A stretch of DNA of 64,000 nt. Source: Planctomycetaceae bacterium (GTDB lineage Bacteria > Planctomycetota > Planctomycetia > Pirellulales > Pirellulaceae). Below, in pieces: positions 1 through 8,769 of this stretch. Each line of letters opens with the position of its first letter. Positions within the stretch are counted from its first letter, which is position 1. A program made the position numbers and the translations under genes. The stretch spans positions 62,001-126,000 of the forward strand of contig JAIYDN010000078.1 in assembly GCA_027487485.1 (NCBI GenBank). Direction: 5' to 3'. Below the pieces are notes generated by a model, which was given only the letters and a program-made list of their open reading frames with translations, did not search any database and had not been told where the DNA came from.

Positions 1-208
1 CAAGAACATCCAAGGTCAAAGCCAGCCCATCCTTGTGTCCATAGACGACGTCCTCCGTCACTTGGTAAGGAACAAACTCCTCTTCGCAAAAGCCGTTCCT
101 TGCTTCTGCAAACGCAAATAGCATCGATATCGCCAACGTCGCCGATGCTGCCGAAATGGACAGCATTGCATCTGGTAACCACCACGCGAAGAATGTTCTG
201 AATCCCAT
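1..208 (-). CDS. Alpha/beta hydrolase (esterase-like), N-terminal part only
   Basis: Minus-strand gene starting at an ATG at 208 and running off the left edge of the window, so only about 69 residues are visible. Residues 1-38 form a probable signal region with a hydrophobic stretch rich in Ala, Ile, Leu and Phe, ending near AFAEA. After it comes VTEDVVYGHKDGLALTLDV, the usual opening strand pair of secreted planctomycete alpha/beta hydrolases of the carboxylesterase/lipase type. The nucleophile elbow and the rest of the catalytic triad lie outside the window, so substrate cannot be judged. The family call is inferred from this N-terminal motif alone. The gene is divergent from the LptF/LptG-like gene, with about 300 bases between them in which I see no further gene. 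Confidence 0.6.
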   Translation of the reverse strand, partial: MGFRTFFAWWLPDAMLSISAASATLAISMLFAFAEARNGFCEEEFVPYQVTEDVVYGHKDGLALTLDVL

Positions 209-507
209 CTTGGCTTTCTGATATCTCTCAATGAAGCGAACTTAGTACACCGTCTACGGAAGGTCGGAAGGCAGTCCGAATCAGTTTAGACACATGCCGG
301 AACTTCGCGAGGCAACTTGGATCGAAAATCGAGTCAGGAACGAAATCTTCAAAAATGAGAGGTGGCTCTGGCAATGATTTTCTCGCGGAACTTGAGTGGG
401 GTTGAATAATGGTTTTCAAGTTTCAGTAAAACTGATTCCTGTTGCGTTCATCACTCGTAGTTTTGTATAGGACTTCAGGCGGTGACTTACGGCAAACCGA
501 GAATCCA

Positions 508-1644
508 ATGACTCAAATCGATCGATACGTTCTATTCTTGTACTCACGCGTATTCGTGATTTGCTTTCTAACGTTAGCCGGCCTTCTGGTAGTGGTCCAG
601 GTCTTTACCAATCTGGATGAGCTGATCGCTTTCGGCGAAACTCGAGGCGGATTCGTGAACGGATTGGTCGAGTACTTTAGCCCGTACTTGCTCAGCATTT
701 ACGATCGTATGTGCGGCTTGATCGCTATGTTGTCGACCATGTTTGTGGTGGCATGGCTGTATCGAACGAATGAAATGACAGCATTGCTTGCTGCGGGGAT
801 TAGCAAAGGGCGAATTGTCCGACCCATCTTGATACTGTCCGCAGTTCTTATCGGAATTGCTGCGTTATCGCGCGAGCTCTTTATCCCTCATTTCGCAGGA
901 ATGCTCAGCAAGTCCCCTCAGGAACTGAAGGGAGAAAACATTCGTCCCATCCGTCCTGCCGAAGATATTGAACAGGGAGTCTTGATCGCAGGCATGCATC
1001 TCTTGCCAGCCAAATCGACGATTGTTCATCCCATCTTTCGGTTCCTGGGACCGGCCGCTGTGGTCACGCAACAAATCACCGGGGCCTCCGCTACCCATCT
1101 GCCAGCGGACAACGACCACCCCGCTGGCTACCTAGTGGCTGAAGCCAAGGGGTCGGATTCTCTGGCCGGCAAGCAATCGGTTCGCAACGAGACAGGCGTA
1201 TATTTGCTGCTGCCTGCCGACAATCCGTGGCTCCAGCCCAATCAAGTTTTCATCCCAAGCAATATCGAATACGACGTCCTTCGGGGGGGAGGAGCTCGCC
1301 AATTCGCGTCAACGGGCGATCTAATTTGGCGAATGCAGAATCAGGGCAGCTACTACGGAAGCGAATTGAAGGTGGCCGTTCATGCCAGGTTTGTTCAGCC
1401 ATTTCTGGATTTCACACAGCTTCTACTGGGCATTCCGCTCATATTGTCGAATCGAAATCGCAACTTGGTCAGCATGATTTTGACGTGTCTGGTCAGTTTT
1501 GCTGCTTTTTTTGGGGTGAGTATGGGACTTAATGCATTGGGGGCCAACGAAACCTTTTTGTCCCCCGCCGTTGCCGCCTGGGCTCCCCTCCTGATTTTCG
1601 GGCCTTTTGCGTGGGCTCAGTCTGCAAGCGCGATGCGTTCCTGA
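508..1644 (+). CDS. LptF/LptG family permease
   Basis: About 378 residues, the normal size for a YjgP/YjgQ (LptF/LptG) permease. These proteins form the membrane part of the ABC machine that extracts lipopolysaccharide from the inner membrane. Residues 1-100 begin MTQIDRYVLFLYSRVF and contain the first transmembrane helices; a long periplasmic region follows and further helices lie in the last 100 residues, the standard topology. An in-frame start exists upstream at 442, but the extra 22 residues are hydrophilic and unlike the family, while the ATG at 508 gives the classical Leu-rich first helix preceded by a short basic/polar stretch. LptB and a second permease are not next to it. Whether it is F or G cannot be decided from sequence alone. 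Confidence 0.85.
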   Translation: MTQIDRYVLFLYSRVFVICFLTLAGLLVVVQVFTNLDELIAFGETRGGFVNGLVEYFSPYLLSIYDRMCGLIAMLSTMFVVAWLYRTNEMTALLAAGISKGRIVRPILILSAVLIGIAALSRELFIPHFAGMLSKSPQELKGENIRPIRPAEDIEQGVLIAGMHLLPAKSTIVHPIFRFLGPAAVVTQQITGASATHLPADNDHPAGYLVAEAKGSDSLAGKQSVRNETGVYLLLPADNPWLQPNQVFIPSNIEYDVLRGGGARQFASTGDLIWRMQNQGSYYGSELKVAVHARFVQPFLDFTQLLLGIPLILSNRNRNLVSMILTCLVSFAAFFGVSMGLNALGANETFLSPAVAAWAPLLIFGPFAWAQSASAMRS

Positions 1645-1813
1645 CCTACGTTCGAAAAGATTGGGCTAGTCGGGGTTAAAGCAGTTGGCGAAAATACGGT
1701 CTACGACTAGGCCAAAAATTTCGCCGCGGCGATTGGCGGTTCAGTGAGTGGCTTGTTGGGTGGCCCAACTGGGCGGAGCTAATAGGTTATGACCCTCATC
1801 TTTGGGAATATGT

Positions 1814-2524
1814 ATGGTAGATAAGTCTGGTGACCGTGTTCGGCAAATGTTTGCTGAAATCGCTCCGCGCTATGATTTAATGAATCATGTTCTCTCGCTG
1901 AACGTCGACCGGCATTGGCGGTCCAAGGCTCTTCGCTTCTTGAAACTTCATCCGGGTGAGCCGGTGCTGGACACGTGCACGGGGACCGGCGATCTGGCCC
2001 TATCGATAGCCAAGCAACTGGGTAAAGAAACGCGCGTGATCGGCAGCGACTTCTGCCCGGAGATGCTCGAGATTGCGCGTGACAAACGCAAGCGAAAACT
2101 CCCTTCCCACCAACATGTCGACTTTGTGGAAGCGGACACTCAGAAACTTCCTTTCGAAGACGATACATTCCAAGCGGTAACAGTCGCCTTTGGTTTGCGA
2201 AACGTGGCGGTGACAGAGGTAGGATTGTCAGAAATGACTCGAGTCTGCAAACCTGGCGGGCAGGTTGCCGTACTCGAATTCTCCAAGCCAACCGCTTTCG
2301 GGTTGCGGCATGTTTATAACGCGTACTTCCAGCATATCCTGCCTCGAGTTGGACAGCGTTTAGCCAAGAATGATCAGTCGGCCTATCAATACCTGCCTGA
2401 GAGCGTCCAGGCATTCCCAAGCGGCGAGGACTTAGCGGTCCTGATGCGACAAGCCGGGCTCAAGAACATTCAAATGGTAGCGATGACTTTCGGAGTGGTC
2501 ACGCTGTATGTAGGCACCAAATAA
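1814..2524 (+). CDS. ubiE: Demethylmenaquinone C-methyltransferase (UbiE/MenG)
   Basis: About 236 residues. SAM-dependent class I methyltransferase that adds the ring methyl group in the last step of menaquinone synthesis. The opening [20 protein letters not shown] is the UbiE signature. The glycine motif [16 protein letters not shown] binds SAM, and [11 protein letters not shown] is the second conserved UbiE block. The ATG at 1814 is preferred because GGGA lies 6 bases upstream; a TTG at 1802 would add only four residues. The stop overlaps the ubiX start in TAATG, so the two are probably translationally coupled. It heads a run ubiE-ubiX-ubiA-mqnE, which fits a menaquinone rather than ubiquinone role. 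Confidence 0.93.
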   Translation: MVDKSGDRVRQMFAEIAPRYDLMNHVLSLNVDRHWRSKALRFLKLHPGEPVLDTCTGTGDLALSIAKQLGKETRVIGSDFCPEMLEIARDKRKRKLPSHQHVDFVEADTQKLPFEDDTFQAVTVAFGLRNVAVTEVGLSEMTRVCKPGGQVAVLEFSKPTAFGLRHVYNAYFQHILPRVGQRLAKNDQSAYQYLPESVQAFPSGEDLAVLMRQAGLKNIQMVAMTFGVVTLYVGTK

Positions 2525-3231
2525 TGGAACTTCCAACGAACCATCAACCGTTGGTTCTAGCCATCACGGGTGCAAGTGGTGCAGTCTACGCGGTCCGACT
2601 GCTTCAATGCCTTTGCCAAGCCCAGGTGCCAGTGCATCTTTTGATCAGTCCATCCGGTGCGGCCGTCATCCAACAGGAATTGCAATTGGATCTTGGCACG
2701 AACCGAAACCAGATCGATCGCCTACTGGAGTATTCATGGCCCGATCCGAGTACGCTGAACCAATGGCCCATCCGCAGTACCGAACAGGTAGAAGCCGATC
2801 GCAAGTTCATCACCTTGCATGACTATCGCGATTACATGACTCCGGTTGCCAGTGGCTCGTTTCTGACGCGCGGGATGGTGATTTGCCCTTGCTCGGGAGC
2901 CACCATGTCGGGGGTTGTCCATGCTGCTGGCAACAATCTGATTCAACGAGCCGCCGATGTGCATTTGAAGGAACATCGAAAATTGATTCTCGTACCTCGC
3001 GAAACGCCGATGTCGGTGTTTCAATTGGAGAACATGAAACGAGCGGCGGACGCCGGTGCAATAGTCTTGCCCGCGATGCCGGGATGGTATCATGGCGTCC
3101 GAAGCATTGTGGATATCATCGACTTTATCGTGGCCCGGATTTTAGACCATCTTCAGGTCCCTCATGTCCTAATGAAACGTTGGGGTGAAGCTGGATCCAT
3201 CGACCATACGCTCTTGAATCGCGGGACATGA
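2524..3231 (+). CDS. ubiX: UbiX-family flavin prenyltransferase
   Basis: 235 residues. UbiX joins dimethylallyl phosphate to FMN to make the prenylated flavin used by UbiD-type decarboxylases. The N-terminal ITGASGAVYAVRLL is the flavin-binding motif, LISPSGAAV follows, and NLIQRAADVHLKEHRKL with LVPRETPMS is the family signature. The usual PCSMKTL block reads PCSGATMSG here. It sits between the methyltransferase and the UbiA-type prenyltransferase, with one- and four-base overlaps on its two sides. In this setting it probably serves a UbiD-like decarboxylase acting on the prenylated dihydroxynaphthoate of the futalosine pathway (the role called MqnM). No UbiD homologue is present in the window, so that partner would have to lie elsewhere. 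Confidence 0.9.
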   Translation: MELPTNHQPLVLAITGASGAVYAVRLLQCLCQAQVPVHLLISPSGAAVIQQELQLDLGTNRNQIDRLLEYSWPDPSTLNQWPIRSTEQVEADRKFITLHDYRDYMTPVASGSFLTRGMVICPCSGATMSGVVHAAGNNLIQRAADVHLKEHRKLILVPRETPMSVFQLENMKRAADAGAIVLPAMPGWYHGVRSIVDIIDFIVARILDHLQVPHVLMKRWGEAGSIDHTLLNRGT

Positions 3232-4199
3232 TGAGCAAGCCAGAATCTATACCCGTTGAAACCACTTGGGTGCATCAACTCAAACATTACTTAGAGCTGA
3301 TTCGTTTCAGTCATACCATTTTTGCTTTGCCGTTCGCTCTGCTTGCAACGGTTTGGGCTTTATTGGTTCCCGGGTTTGTTATCGGCAACGAAAACGCTGA
3401 AATGTCGATTCCGGTTCGTTGGCAATCCTTGGTGGGAATTCTGCTTTGCATGGTAACGGCTCGAAGTTTTGCGATGGCCATGAACCGACTGTTGGATCAA
3501 AAGTGGGATGGCCAAAATCCTCGTACGGCCGACCGTCACTTGCCAGCGAAGATCCTTAGTTCGTCGAGTGTCACTGGTTTCAGTGTTGCTTGCGGGCTGG
3601 CGTTTGTCGCTTCCTGTCTCTTGTTTTTGCCCAACGTTTTACCCATAGCCCTGTCGGTACCGGTTTTGGCCTTTCTCGCCATGTATAGCCTAGCAAAACG
3701 CTTTACGTATTTGGTTCACTTTTGGCTGGGCGTGGCATTGATGCTGGCCCCCATCTGTGCCTGGATTGCATTGCGGGGGGAATGGGTATTAGCACGACCC
3801 AGCGACCTACTTCCCGCCGTTTTTTTGGGATCGGTGGTTCTGTTTTGGGTCGCGGGCTTTGACATGATTTATGCCTGCCAAGATGCTGAATTTGACCGCA
3901 AGTCCAAGCTCTTCAGCATACCGGCCCTGTTCGGCGTTCGAGGTGCATTGAGAATCGCCGCCGCGTGCCATGCGATCATGTGGCTGATCGCTCTTTCGAT
4001 GACCTTTTTGCTCCCGGAGTTATCTTTGGGCTGGGCCTTTCGGGGGATGCTTGGGATCATCGCGGTCCTGTTGGTCATCGAACATCGAGTCGTATCCGAG
4101 CATTCCTTAGCCAAAATCCAACTTGCTTTTTTTCAACTCAATTCCATCATTAGCGTTTTGTTTTTGGTGGTCGGTTCCGTCGATGCCTTTTGGAAATAG
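3228..4199 (+). CDS. ubiA: UbiA-family polyprenyltransferase (MqnP-type)
   Basis: 323 residues with about eight to nine hydrophobic segments. Integral-membrane prenyltransferase attaching the isoprenoid tail to an aromatic acid. Both Asp-rich motifs are intact: NRLLDQKWDGQNPRTADR near residues 87-104, and DMIYACQDAEFDRKSKLFS near 211-229, which bind the Mg-diphosphate. The start overlaps the ubiX stop (ATGA); a second ATG directly follows. With ubiE, ubiX and mqnE in the same run, the likely acceptor is 1,4-dihydroxy-6-naphthoate (MqnP role) rather than 4-hydroxybenzoate. That assignment is an inference from context; the family assignment is direct. Confidence 0.9.
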   Translation: MMSKPESIPVETTWVHQLKHYLELIRFSHTIFALPFALLATVWALLVPGFVIGNENAEMSIPVRWQSLVGILLCMVTARSFAMAMNRLLDQKWDGQNPRTADRHLPAKILSSSSVTGFSVACGLAFVASCLLFLPNVLPIALSVPVLAFLAMYSLAKRFTYLVHFWLGVALMLAPICAWIALRGEWVLARPSDLLPAVFLGSVVLFWVAGFDMIYACQDAEFDRKSKLFSIPALFGVRGALRIAAACHAIMWLIALSMTFLLPELSLGWAFRGMLGIIAVLLVIEHRVVSEHSLAKIQLAFFQLNSIISVLFLVVGSVDAFWK

Positions 4200-4235
4200 A
4201 TCCTCAGTTCTTCCACGTCTTTTGCTGCAAATACC

Positions 4236-5390
4236 ATGATTAGTCCAATCGTCCAAGACAAACTGAAAACCATCCGTCAAAAAGTGGAGCAAGGTGGACG
4301 GCTCAACATGGAGGACGGTCTATTCCTGTACTCTCCCGAGGTATCTCTGCATGAAGTTGGTGAATTGGCCAACTACGTACGGGAGCGAATCAATGGCAAC
4401 TTCGGTTATTACAACATCAACACGCACCTTAACCCCACCAACGTTTGCGTGTACCGATGTCGTTTTTGCGCCTTCCGCTCGGACCTGCGTGATCCCAAGG
4501 GTTACGCGATGATCGACGAGCAGATCCTGCACCGAGGCCAAGAAGCAGTGGACAATGGCTGTACTGAAATGCACATTGTGGGTGGACTGCATCACAAGCT
4601 CGGGTACGACTGGTACCGTGGTATCATCTCGCTACTGCATAACGCATATCCGAAACTGCACTTAAAAGGTTGGACGGCAGTCGAAATCAATTGGTTCGAA
4701 TTCCTAACGAAAATGACTTCGAAGGAAATACTTCAAGATCTCAGGGAAGCTGGGCTCGGCAGCATGCCCGGTGGTGGAGCGGAAATCTTTCATCCCGAAG
4801 TGCGTGGTCAGCTTTGCGAGCACAAAGCCAACTCACATAAATGGTTGGAGATCCATCAAGCAGCGCACGAGATTGGCTTGAAGACCAATTGCACCATGTT
4901 ATATGGACACGTGGAACAAGCATACCATCGTATCGATCACCTGCTGCAGCTGCGCGATTTGCAAGACAAGACTGGCGGTTTTCAAACCTTCATCCCACTT
5001 GCGTTCCATCCTGAAAACACCAAATTGTCTCATCTGAAGAAGCCATCAGCAGCGATGGATCTAAGAACAATGGCGGTCTCTCGTTTGATGCTGGATAACG
5101 TACCACACATGAAGGCCTACTGGATTATGCTTGGCATCGGAACCGCACAGACAGCTTTGGCCTATGGTGCAGATGATATCGACGGAACGGTTCGCCATGA
5201 ACTGATCTATCACGATGCCGGCGCCACCACACCTGAACTACTTACGGTGGAGCAAATCCGACAACTGATTGTGGAAGCGGGCCGCGAACCAGTAGAACGG
5301 GATACAATCTACCGCCACATCCATCGCGATGAAAACAATTTCAAAGAATGGTCGGTTGGCGAAGAAGTTGCAACCTTCCAGCATGCCTAG
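4236..5390 (+). CDS. mqnE: Aminofutalosine synthase, radical SAM
   Basis: 384 residues. MqnE joins 3-[(1-carboxyvinyl)oxy]benzoate to the adenosyl radical of SAM, giving aminofutalosine in the futalosine menaquinone pathway. The radical-SAM cluster motif is NVCVYRCRFCAFRSD near residues 69-83 (Cys-x3-Cys-x2-Cys). Other family blocks are MHIVGGLHH, GSMPGGGAEIFHPEVR, LKTNCTMLYGH and the C-terminal IGTAQTALAYGADDIDGTV. The FHPEVR block and overall length fit MqnE better than MqnC, the other radical SAM enzyme of the route. It lies 36 bases after the ubiA-like gene. No strong Shine-Dalgarno precedes the ATG. Confidence 0.92.
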   Translation: MISPIVQDKLKTIRQKVEQGGRLNMEDGLFLYSPEVSLHEVGELANYVRERINGNFGYYNINTHLNPTNVCVYRCRFCAFRSDLRDPKGYAMIDEQILHRGQEAVDNGCTEMHIVGGLHHKLGYDWYRGIISLLHNAYPKLHLKGWTAVEINWFEFLTKMTSKEILQDLREAGLGSMPGGGAEIFHPEVRGQLCEHKANSHKWLEIHQAAHEIGLKTNCTMLYGHVEQAYHRIDHLLQLRDLQDKTGGFQTFIPLAFHPENTKLSHLKKPSAAMDLRTMAVSRLMLDNVPHMKAYWIMLGIGTAQTALAYGADDIDGTVRHELIYHDAGATTPELLTVEQIRQLIVEAGREPVERDTIYRHIHRDENNFKEWSVGEEVATFQHA

Positions 5391-5428
5391 TCCCCGAGGC
5401 CCTGTCTCATCACCTTGAGCGATCAAGA

Positions 5429-5767
5429 CTACAGCAGGAACGGTAGGAGGGCAAAGACCGAGAAAACGACCAGCAACACCCAGGCGACAATCCTCCAGAG
5501 CTTGCGTGGTGAAGAATCCAATTCCCCATCGGCCTCGTCCAAATCCTGGTCGTCGTAGCCGCCATACGAAAGCGACATGTGAGAATCGCCGCTTTCATCT
5601 TCTGCCAGCTCTCCGTCCAAATAGTGATTGGATGTTGTTGGCTTCGGTCGCACCAGGTTCGTGAACGTAGCCTGACAATGGTGGCATCGCCTTGCGGTAG
5701 TTGCAATTCGTTTTCCACAGTGGCTACAGTCTGTGAACTCAAGCTGAACAGGCTTTCTGCTGGTCAT
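5429..5767 (-). CDS. Small zinc-ribbon membrane protein
   Basis: 112 residues. Two CxxC knuckles near the N-terminus, DCSHCGK and RCHHCQA at residues 14-31, form a probable zinc ribbon. A low-complexity acidic stretch follows (about residues 55-88), then one hydrophobic helix near 92-110 (IVAWVLLVVFSVFALL) that ends the protein. This looks like a tail-anchored protein with a cytoplasmic zinc ribbon, a common architecture among uncharacterised planctomycete proteins. It is convergent with mqnE and divergent from nth, about 60 bases away. No function can be assigned. Confidence 0.7.
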   Translation of the reverse strand: MTSRKPVQLEFTDCSHCGKRIATTARRCHHCQATFTNLVRPKPTTSNHYLDGELAEDESGDSHMSLSYGGYDDQDLDEADGELDSSPRKLWRIVAWVLLVVFSVFALLPFLL

Positions 5768-5829
5768 GATGCTGAAGGGAAAAGGAAAGGGACTGGCACA
5801 GGTCCACGTGAACCAAGTATGATTGCACC

Positions 5830-6480
5830 ATGATTAGATCAGAACGCGCAAAGACCGTACACGTACGACTGGAAGAACTTTACCCCCAGGTCCCAATCCC
5901 CCTGGAGCATCAGGACGTTTACACACTATTGATAGCGGTGCTGCTAAGTGCCCAGTGCACCGACAAAATGGTAAATCGTGTAACACCCCATTTGTGGGCC
6001 TTGGCCGACAACCCCTTCGATATGGCCAAGAAATCGGTGGAAAGCATTCGCAAGATTATCCAACCCTGTGGCTTAAGTCCTCAAAAATCAAAAGCGATCC
6101 AAGGTTTATCGAAGATTCTAGTAGATGAATATCAAGGTCAAGTTCCCAACAGCTTTGAGAAACTGGAAGCACTACCTGGAGTTGGCCATAAAACCGCCTC
6201 GGTGGTGATGAGTCAAGGCTTTGGAGTGGCAGCCTTTCCCGTTGATACCCACATTCATCGCTTAGCACAACGTTGGGGACTCAGCGATGGCCGCTCGGTC
6301 GTTCAGACAGAACGAGATCTCAAAAAACTGTTTCCGGAAGAGAGCTGGAATAGACTACATTTGCAAATCATCTTTTACGGCCGCGAGCATTGTACGGCCC
6401 GTGGGTGCGACGGTACCGTTTGCGGACTTTGCCGCGAGCTGTATCCTCGGCGCAAAACTGCCGTGGTGACCAGGAAATAG
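5830..6480 (+). CDS. nth: Endonuclease III (DNA glycosylase/AP lyase)
   Basis: 216 residues. Removes oxidised pyrimidines in base excision repair and cleaves the abasic strand. The helix-hairpin-helix LEALPGVGHKTASVV carries the catalytic Lys, and the Asp lies in FPVDTHIHRLAQRWGL; together they are the Nth active site. The C-terminal cluster loop is unusual: the cysteines read C-x4-C-x4-C-x2-C in EHCTARGCDGTVCGLC, whereas the classical Nth 4Fe-4S loop is C-x6-C-x2-C-x5-C, and no Cys follows. A cluster may still form, but ligand identity is uncertain. The comF-like gene follows 6 bases later on the same strand. Confidence 0.9.
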   Translation: MIRSERAKTVHVRLEELYPQVPIPLEHQDVYTLLIAVLLSAQCTDKMVNRVTPHLWALADNPFDMAKKSVESIRKIIQPCGLSPQKSKAIQGLSKILVDEYQGQVPNSFEKLEALPGVGHKTASVVMSQGFGVAAFPVDTHIHRLAQRWGLSDGRSVVQTERDLKKLFPEESWNRLHLQIIFYGREHCTARGCDGTVCGLCRELYPRRKTAVVTRK

Positions 6481-6486
6481 CCAAGC

Positions 6487-7329
6487 ATGAACAGCCTGCT
6501 AACGACTTTTCGCGACCGAACGACATGGAGTCGATGGAAACGTAGTGTTCGGTTGTTTGCTGACTTGGCCTTCCCCCGAGTCTGCGTCGTATGCCAGACA
6601 CCGATCTTAGATCCCGAATATGAATCGATTTGCGGCGGCTGCTTTGACAAGATTGAACCTACTCAGTTGGGTTGTAGAAAATGCGGAGCTCCTATCAAGT
6701 CATTTCTCGGCACAGAAGACGAGCCGCCCAAATCCTGTCGCCACTGTGAAAAACGGAAATGGTCGTTTCGCCGAGCCCATTGCTATACGATTTATCACGG
6801 TCCTGCAAAGCAAGTGATCCGAAAGATGAAACAAAGCAACAACGAATCACTGACCTGGGAAGTGGGCCGCCGAGTGGGGAATTGGCTCGTTGAAAAACCT
6901 AACTTCGATGCTTCTAAAATAGATCGAGTGGTGTGCGTGCCGCAACATTGGTTCCGCCGTTTATCGACCAGATACAACCAAGCAGAAATCCTAGGGGCCT
7001 GCGTCGCAAAGTCACTGCAGTTGCCATTCGAACCTCACGCTCTTTTCAGAACCAGATGGGTTGAAAAGCAGGGAATCAAAAACTTGCAAGACAGACTCAA
7101 CGATATGCAAGACTCCTTTGCAGCCTACGAGCGATCGTGGATCCAAGGCGCTAGGATCCTGTTGGTCGATGATGTTGTTACTAGTGGTGCGACCGCACAG
7201 GATGCGGCTCGCGCATTGAAAAAAGCTGGTGCTGCCAACGTAGAGGTTGCCGCTTTCGCTCGAGCCATTGGTTCGAACAAGCCAACAGCCGTAGGGGCGG
7301 GAAAGAGCAAGACGCCCGACCTAGAGTGA
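6487..7329 (+). CDS. ComF family phosphoribosyltransferase-like protein
   Basis: 280 residues. The N-terminus carries a set of four CxxC pairs (CVVCQT, CGGCFD, CRKCGA, CRHCEK; about residues 35-100) that should bind zinc, followed by a phosphoribosyltransferase fold. The PRPP loop is ILLVDDVVTSGATAQDA near residues 220-236. ComF proteins take part in DNA uptake in naturally competent bacteria, but many homologues have no demonstrated role. It directly follows nth, with 6 bases between, and could be co-transcribed with it; a link to competence here is speculative. Confidence 0.85.
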   Translation: MNSLLTTFRDRTTWSRWKRSVRLFADLAFPRVCVVCQTPILDPEYESICGGCFDKIEPTQLGCRKCGAPIKSFLGTEDEPPKSCRHCEKRKWSFRRAHCYTIYHGPAKQVIRKMKQSNNESLTWEVGRRVGNWLVEKPNFDASKIDRVVCVPQHWFRRLSTRYNQAEILGACVAKSLQLPFEPHALFRTRWVEKQGIKNLQDRLNDMQDSFAAYERSWIQGARILLVDDVVTSGATAQDAARALKKAGAANVEVAAFARAIGSNKPTAVGAGKSKTPDLE

Positions 7330-7404
7330 AGCTGGAGTGAAGCAAGTCGCGGGCGGAGGATGTCGATCATTGACTTGGGATCAGCCCAGTCGACTTGAGA
7401 CCTG

Positions 7405-8769
7405 TTAGAGCACTTCGCTTTGAATTTCCCCGTTGGCTAACTTAGTGGTCAACTTTTGCCCCGGCTTTACTTGCTTGCTATGGGTGATCACGCTTCCGGT
7501 TTTAGAATCCATGGTCACCGAGTAGCCTCGCGATAACGTTTTTAATGGACTAATAGCATCCAACACACTCGATGCTCGTTCGAGTTGTTCGTTGCGAGCC
7601 TGGATCATTGCATCCATGGCTTCGTCCAAAGCTTGGTGCACATCGTCCAATCGCATGGTCGGCGTTTCCAAAGATCGCTCGGGCGATGCAAAGATGGGAC
7701 GGCTGAGAATCGACTGCAAGCGCTGCTCCCCTTGATGAATCCGATGCATCATTAACATATCGATGCGCCGTTGAGTTGCGGCCAAAGCATCCAGGATTTC
7801 GTCGCGGCTTGGCACGACTCGCTCCGCAGCTTCCGAGGGTGTTAGGGCTCGGATGTCAGCAGCCAAGTCACAAAGGGTTATATCAATCTCATGGCCTACC
7901 GCTGAGATCGTTGGTAATGAGCAGGCCGCGACGGCTCGCACCACGATCTCTTCATTAAAGCACCATAGATCTTCGAGCGATCCCCCCCCACGGCCAACCA
8001 CCAAGACATCCAACAACGGGCGAAGTCGCTGGGCCACTTGAATACCGCGAACGATCTCCTCTGCGGCTCCTTCCCCTTGCACTCGGGCAGGGATCAACAA
8101 AACACTTGCGCCCGGCCAACGTCGACGCAGAACCTGGACGAAGTCATGAATGGCGGCGCCGCTTGGGCTGGTCACAAACCCAATTCGCGTTGGGAAGCGA
8201 GGGAGTGTTTTTTTTCGGTCTGCATCGAACAAGCCTTCTTGAGCGAGCTTCAGATGCAACCGTTTAAAAGCCGCTTGAAGCTTGCCAATTCCCTGCTGTT
8301 CCACTCGGCTTACGATCACTTGGTAAGTACCGCGAGGTCCATAGACATCGATGCGCCCTTGAACCAGAACGGCCATCCCTTCTCGCAAGTCGATGCCCAA
8401 TCGTTCAAACGTAGATCGCCAAAGCACTGCAGATATCTGGCTGGTGGAATCCTTGATGGTCAAATAGACGTGCCCGGAAGCGGATTGATTGAGATTTCCG
8501 ATCTCGCCTGCTAACCAAAAGGTGGAAACCGATTCGTCGATCGAACGTTTGATCCACGCATTGAGTTGGCCAACCGAAAGAGGCGTTTCCGAAGTGCTAC
8601 CTGGTTTGGAGGGTTCCTTGGCGGGCTTCGACGGGGCCTTGGCTTTGGATGCGGCTTGAGGCTTGGCCGGTGGTTTTGACGCCCGCTTGGGATGGAGATC
8701 TAAGGGCTTCTTCTCCGGCTCGTTTCCAAAGAAGGCATCAGCATCATCGCTCCACAAAAACCCGGTCAT
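7405..8769 (-). CDS. xseA: Exodeoxyribonuclease VII large subunit
   Basis: About 454 residues. ExoVII degrades single-stranded DNA from either end. A Lys/Pro/Ala-rich tail (residues 20-65) precedes the OB-fold (LSVGQLNAWIKRSIDE, VYLTIKD). The catalytic region has GFVTSPSGAAIHDFVQVLRRR and VVGRGGGSLEDLWCFNEE, then AVGHEIDITLCDLAADIRA, all classical XseA blocks. The start at 8769 is chosen because its ATG overlaps the stop of the upstream acyltransferase gene (ATGA); a longer frame reaches 8841 but overlaps that gene heavily. The small subunit xseB, often adjacent, is not found downstream, where only about 75 bases separate this gene from the convergent comF-like gene. Confidence 0.92.
   Translation of the reverse strand: MTGFLWSDDADAFFGNEPEKKPLDLHPKRASKPPAKPQAASKAKAPSKPAKEPSKPGSTSETPLSVGQLNAWIKRSIDESVSTFWLAGEIGNLNQSASGHVYLTIKDSTSQISAVLWRSTFERLGIDLREGMAVLVQGRIDVYGPRGTYQVIVSRVEQQGIGKLQAAFKRLHLKLAQEGLFDADRKKTLPRFPTRIGFVTSPSGAAIHDFVQVLRRRWPGASVLLIPARVQGEGAAEEIVRGIQVAQRLRPLLDVLVVGRGGGSLEDLWCFNEEIVVRAVAACSLPTISAVGHEIDITLCDLAADIRALTPSEAAERVVPSRDEILDALAATQRRIDMLMMHRIHQGEQRLQSILSRPIFASPERSLETPTMRLDDVHQALDEAMDAMIQARNEQLERASSVLDAISPLKTLSRGYSVTMDSKTGSVITHSKQVKPGQKLTTKLANGEIQSEVL

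Noticed and set aside
228..419. 63-residue minus-strand frame upstream of the hydrolase gene
   Set aside because: No ribosome site, no family features, and it lies within the divergent promoter interval.
1755..1769. GTTGGG-TGG-CCCAAC hairpin before ubiE
   Set aside because: Only six pairs and no T-run; too weak to call a terminator.
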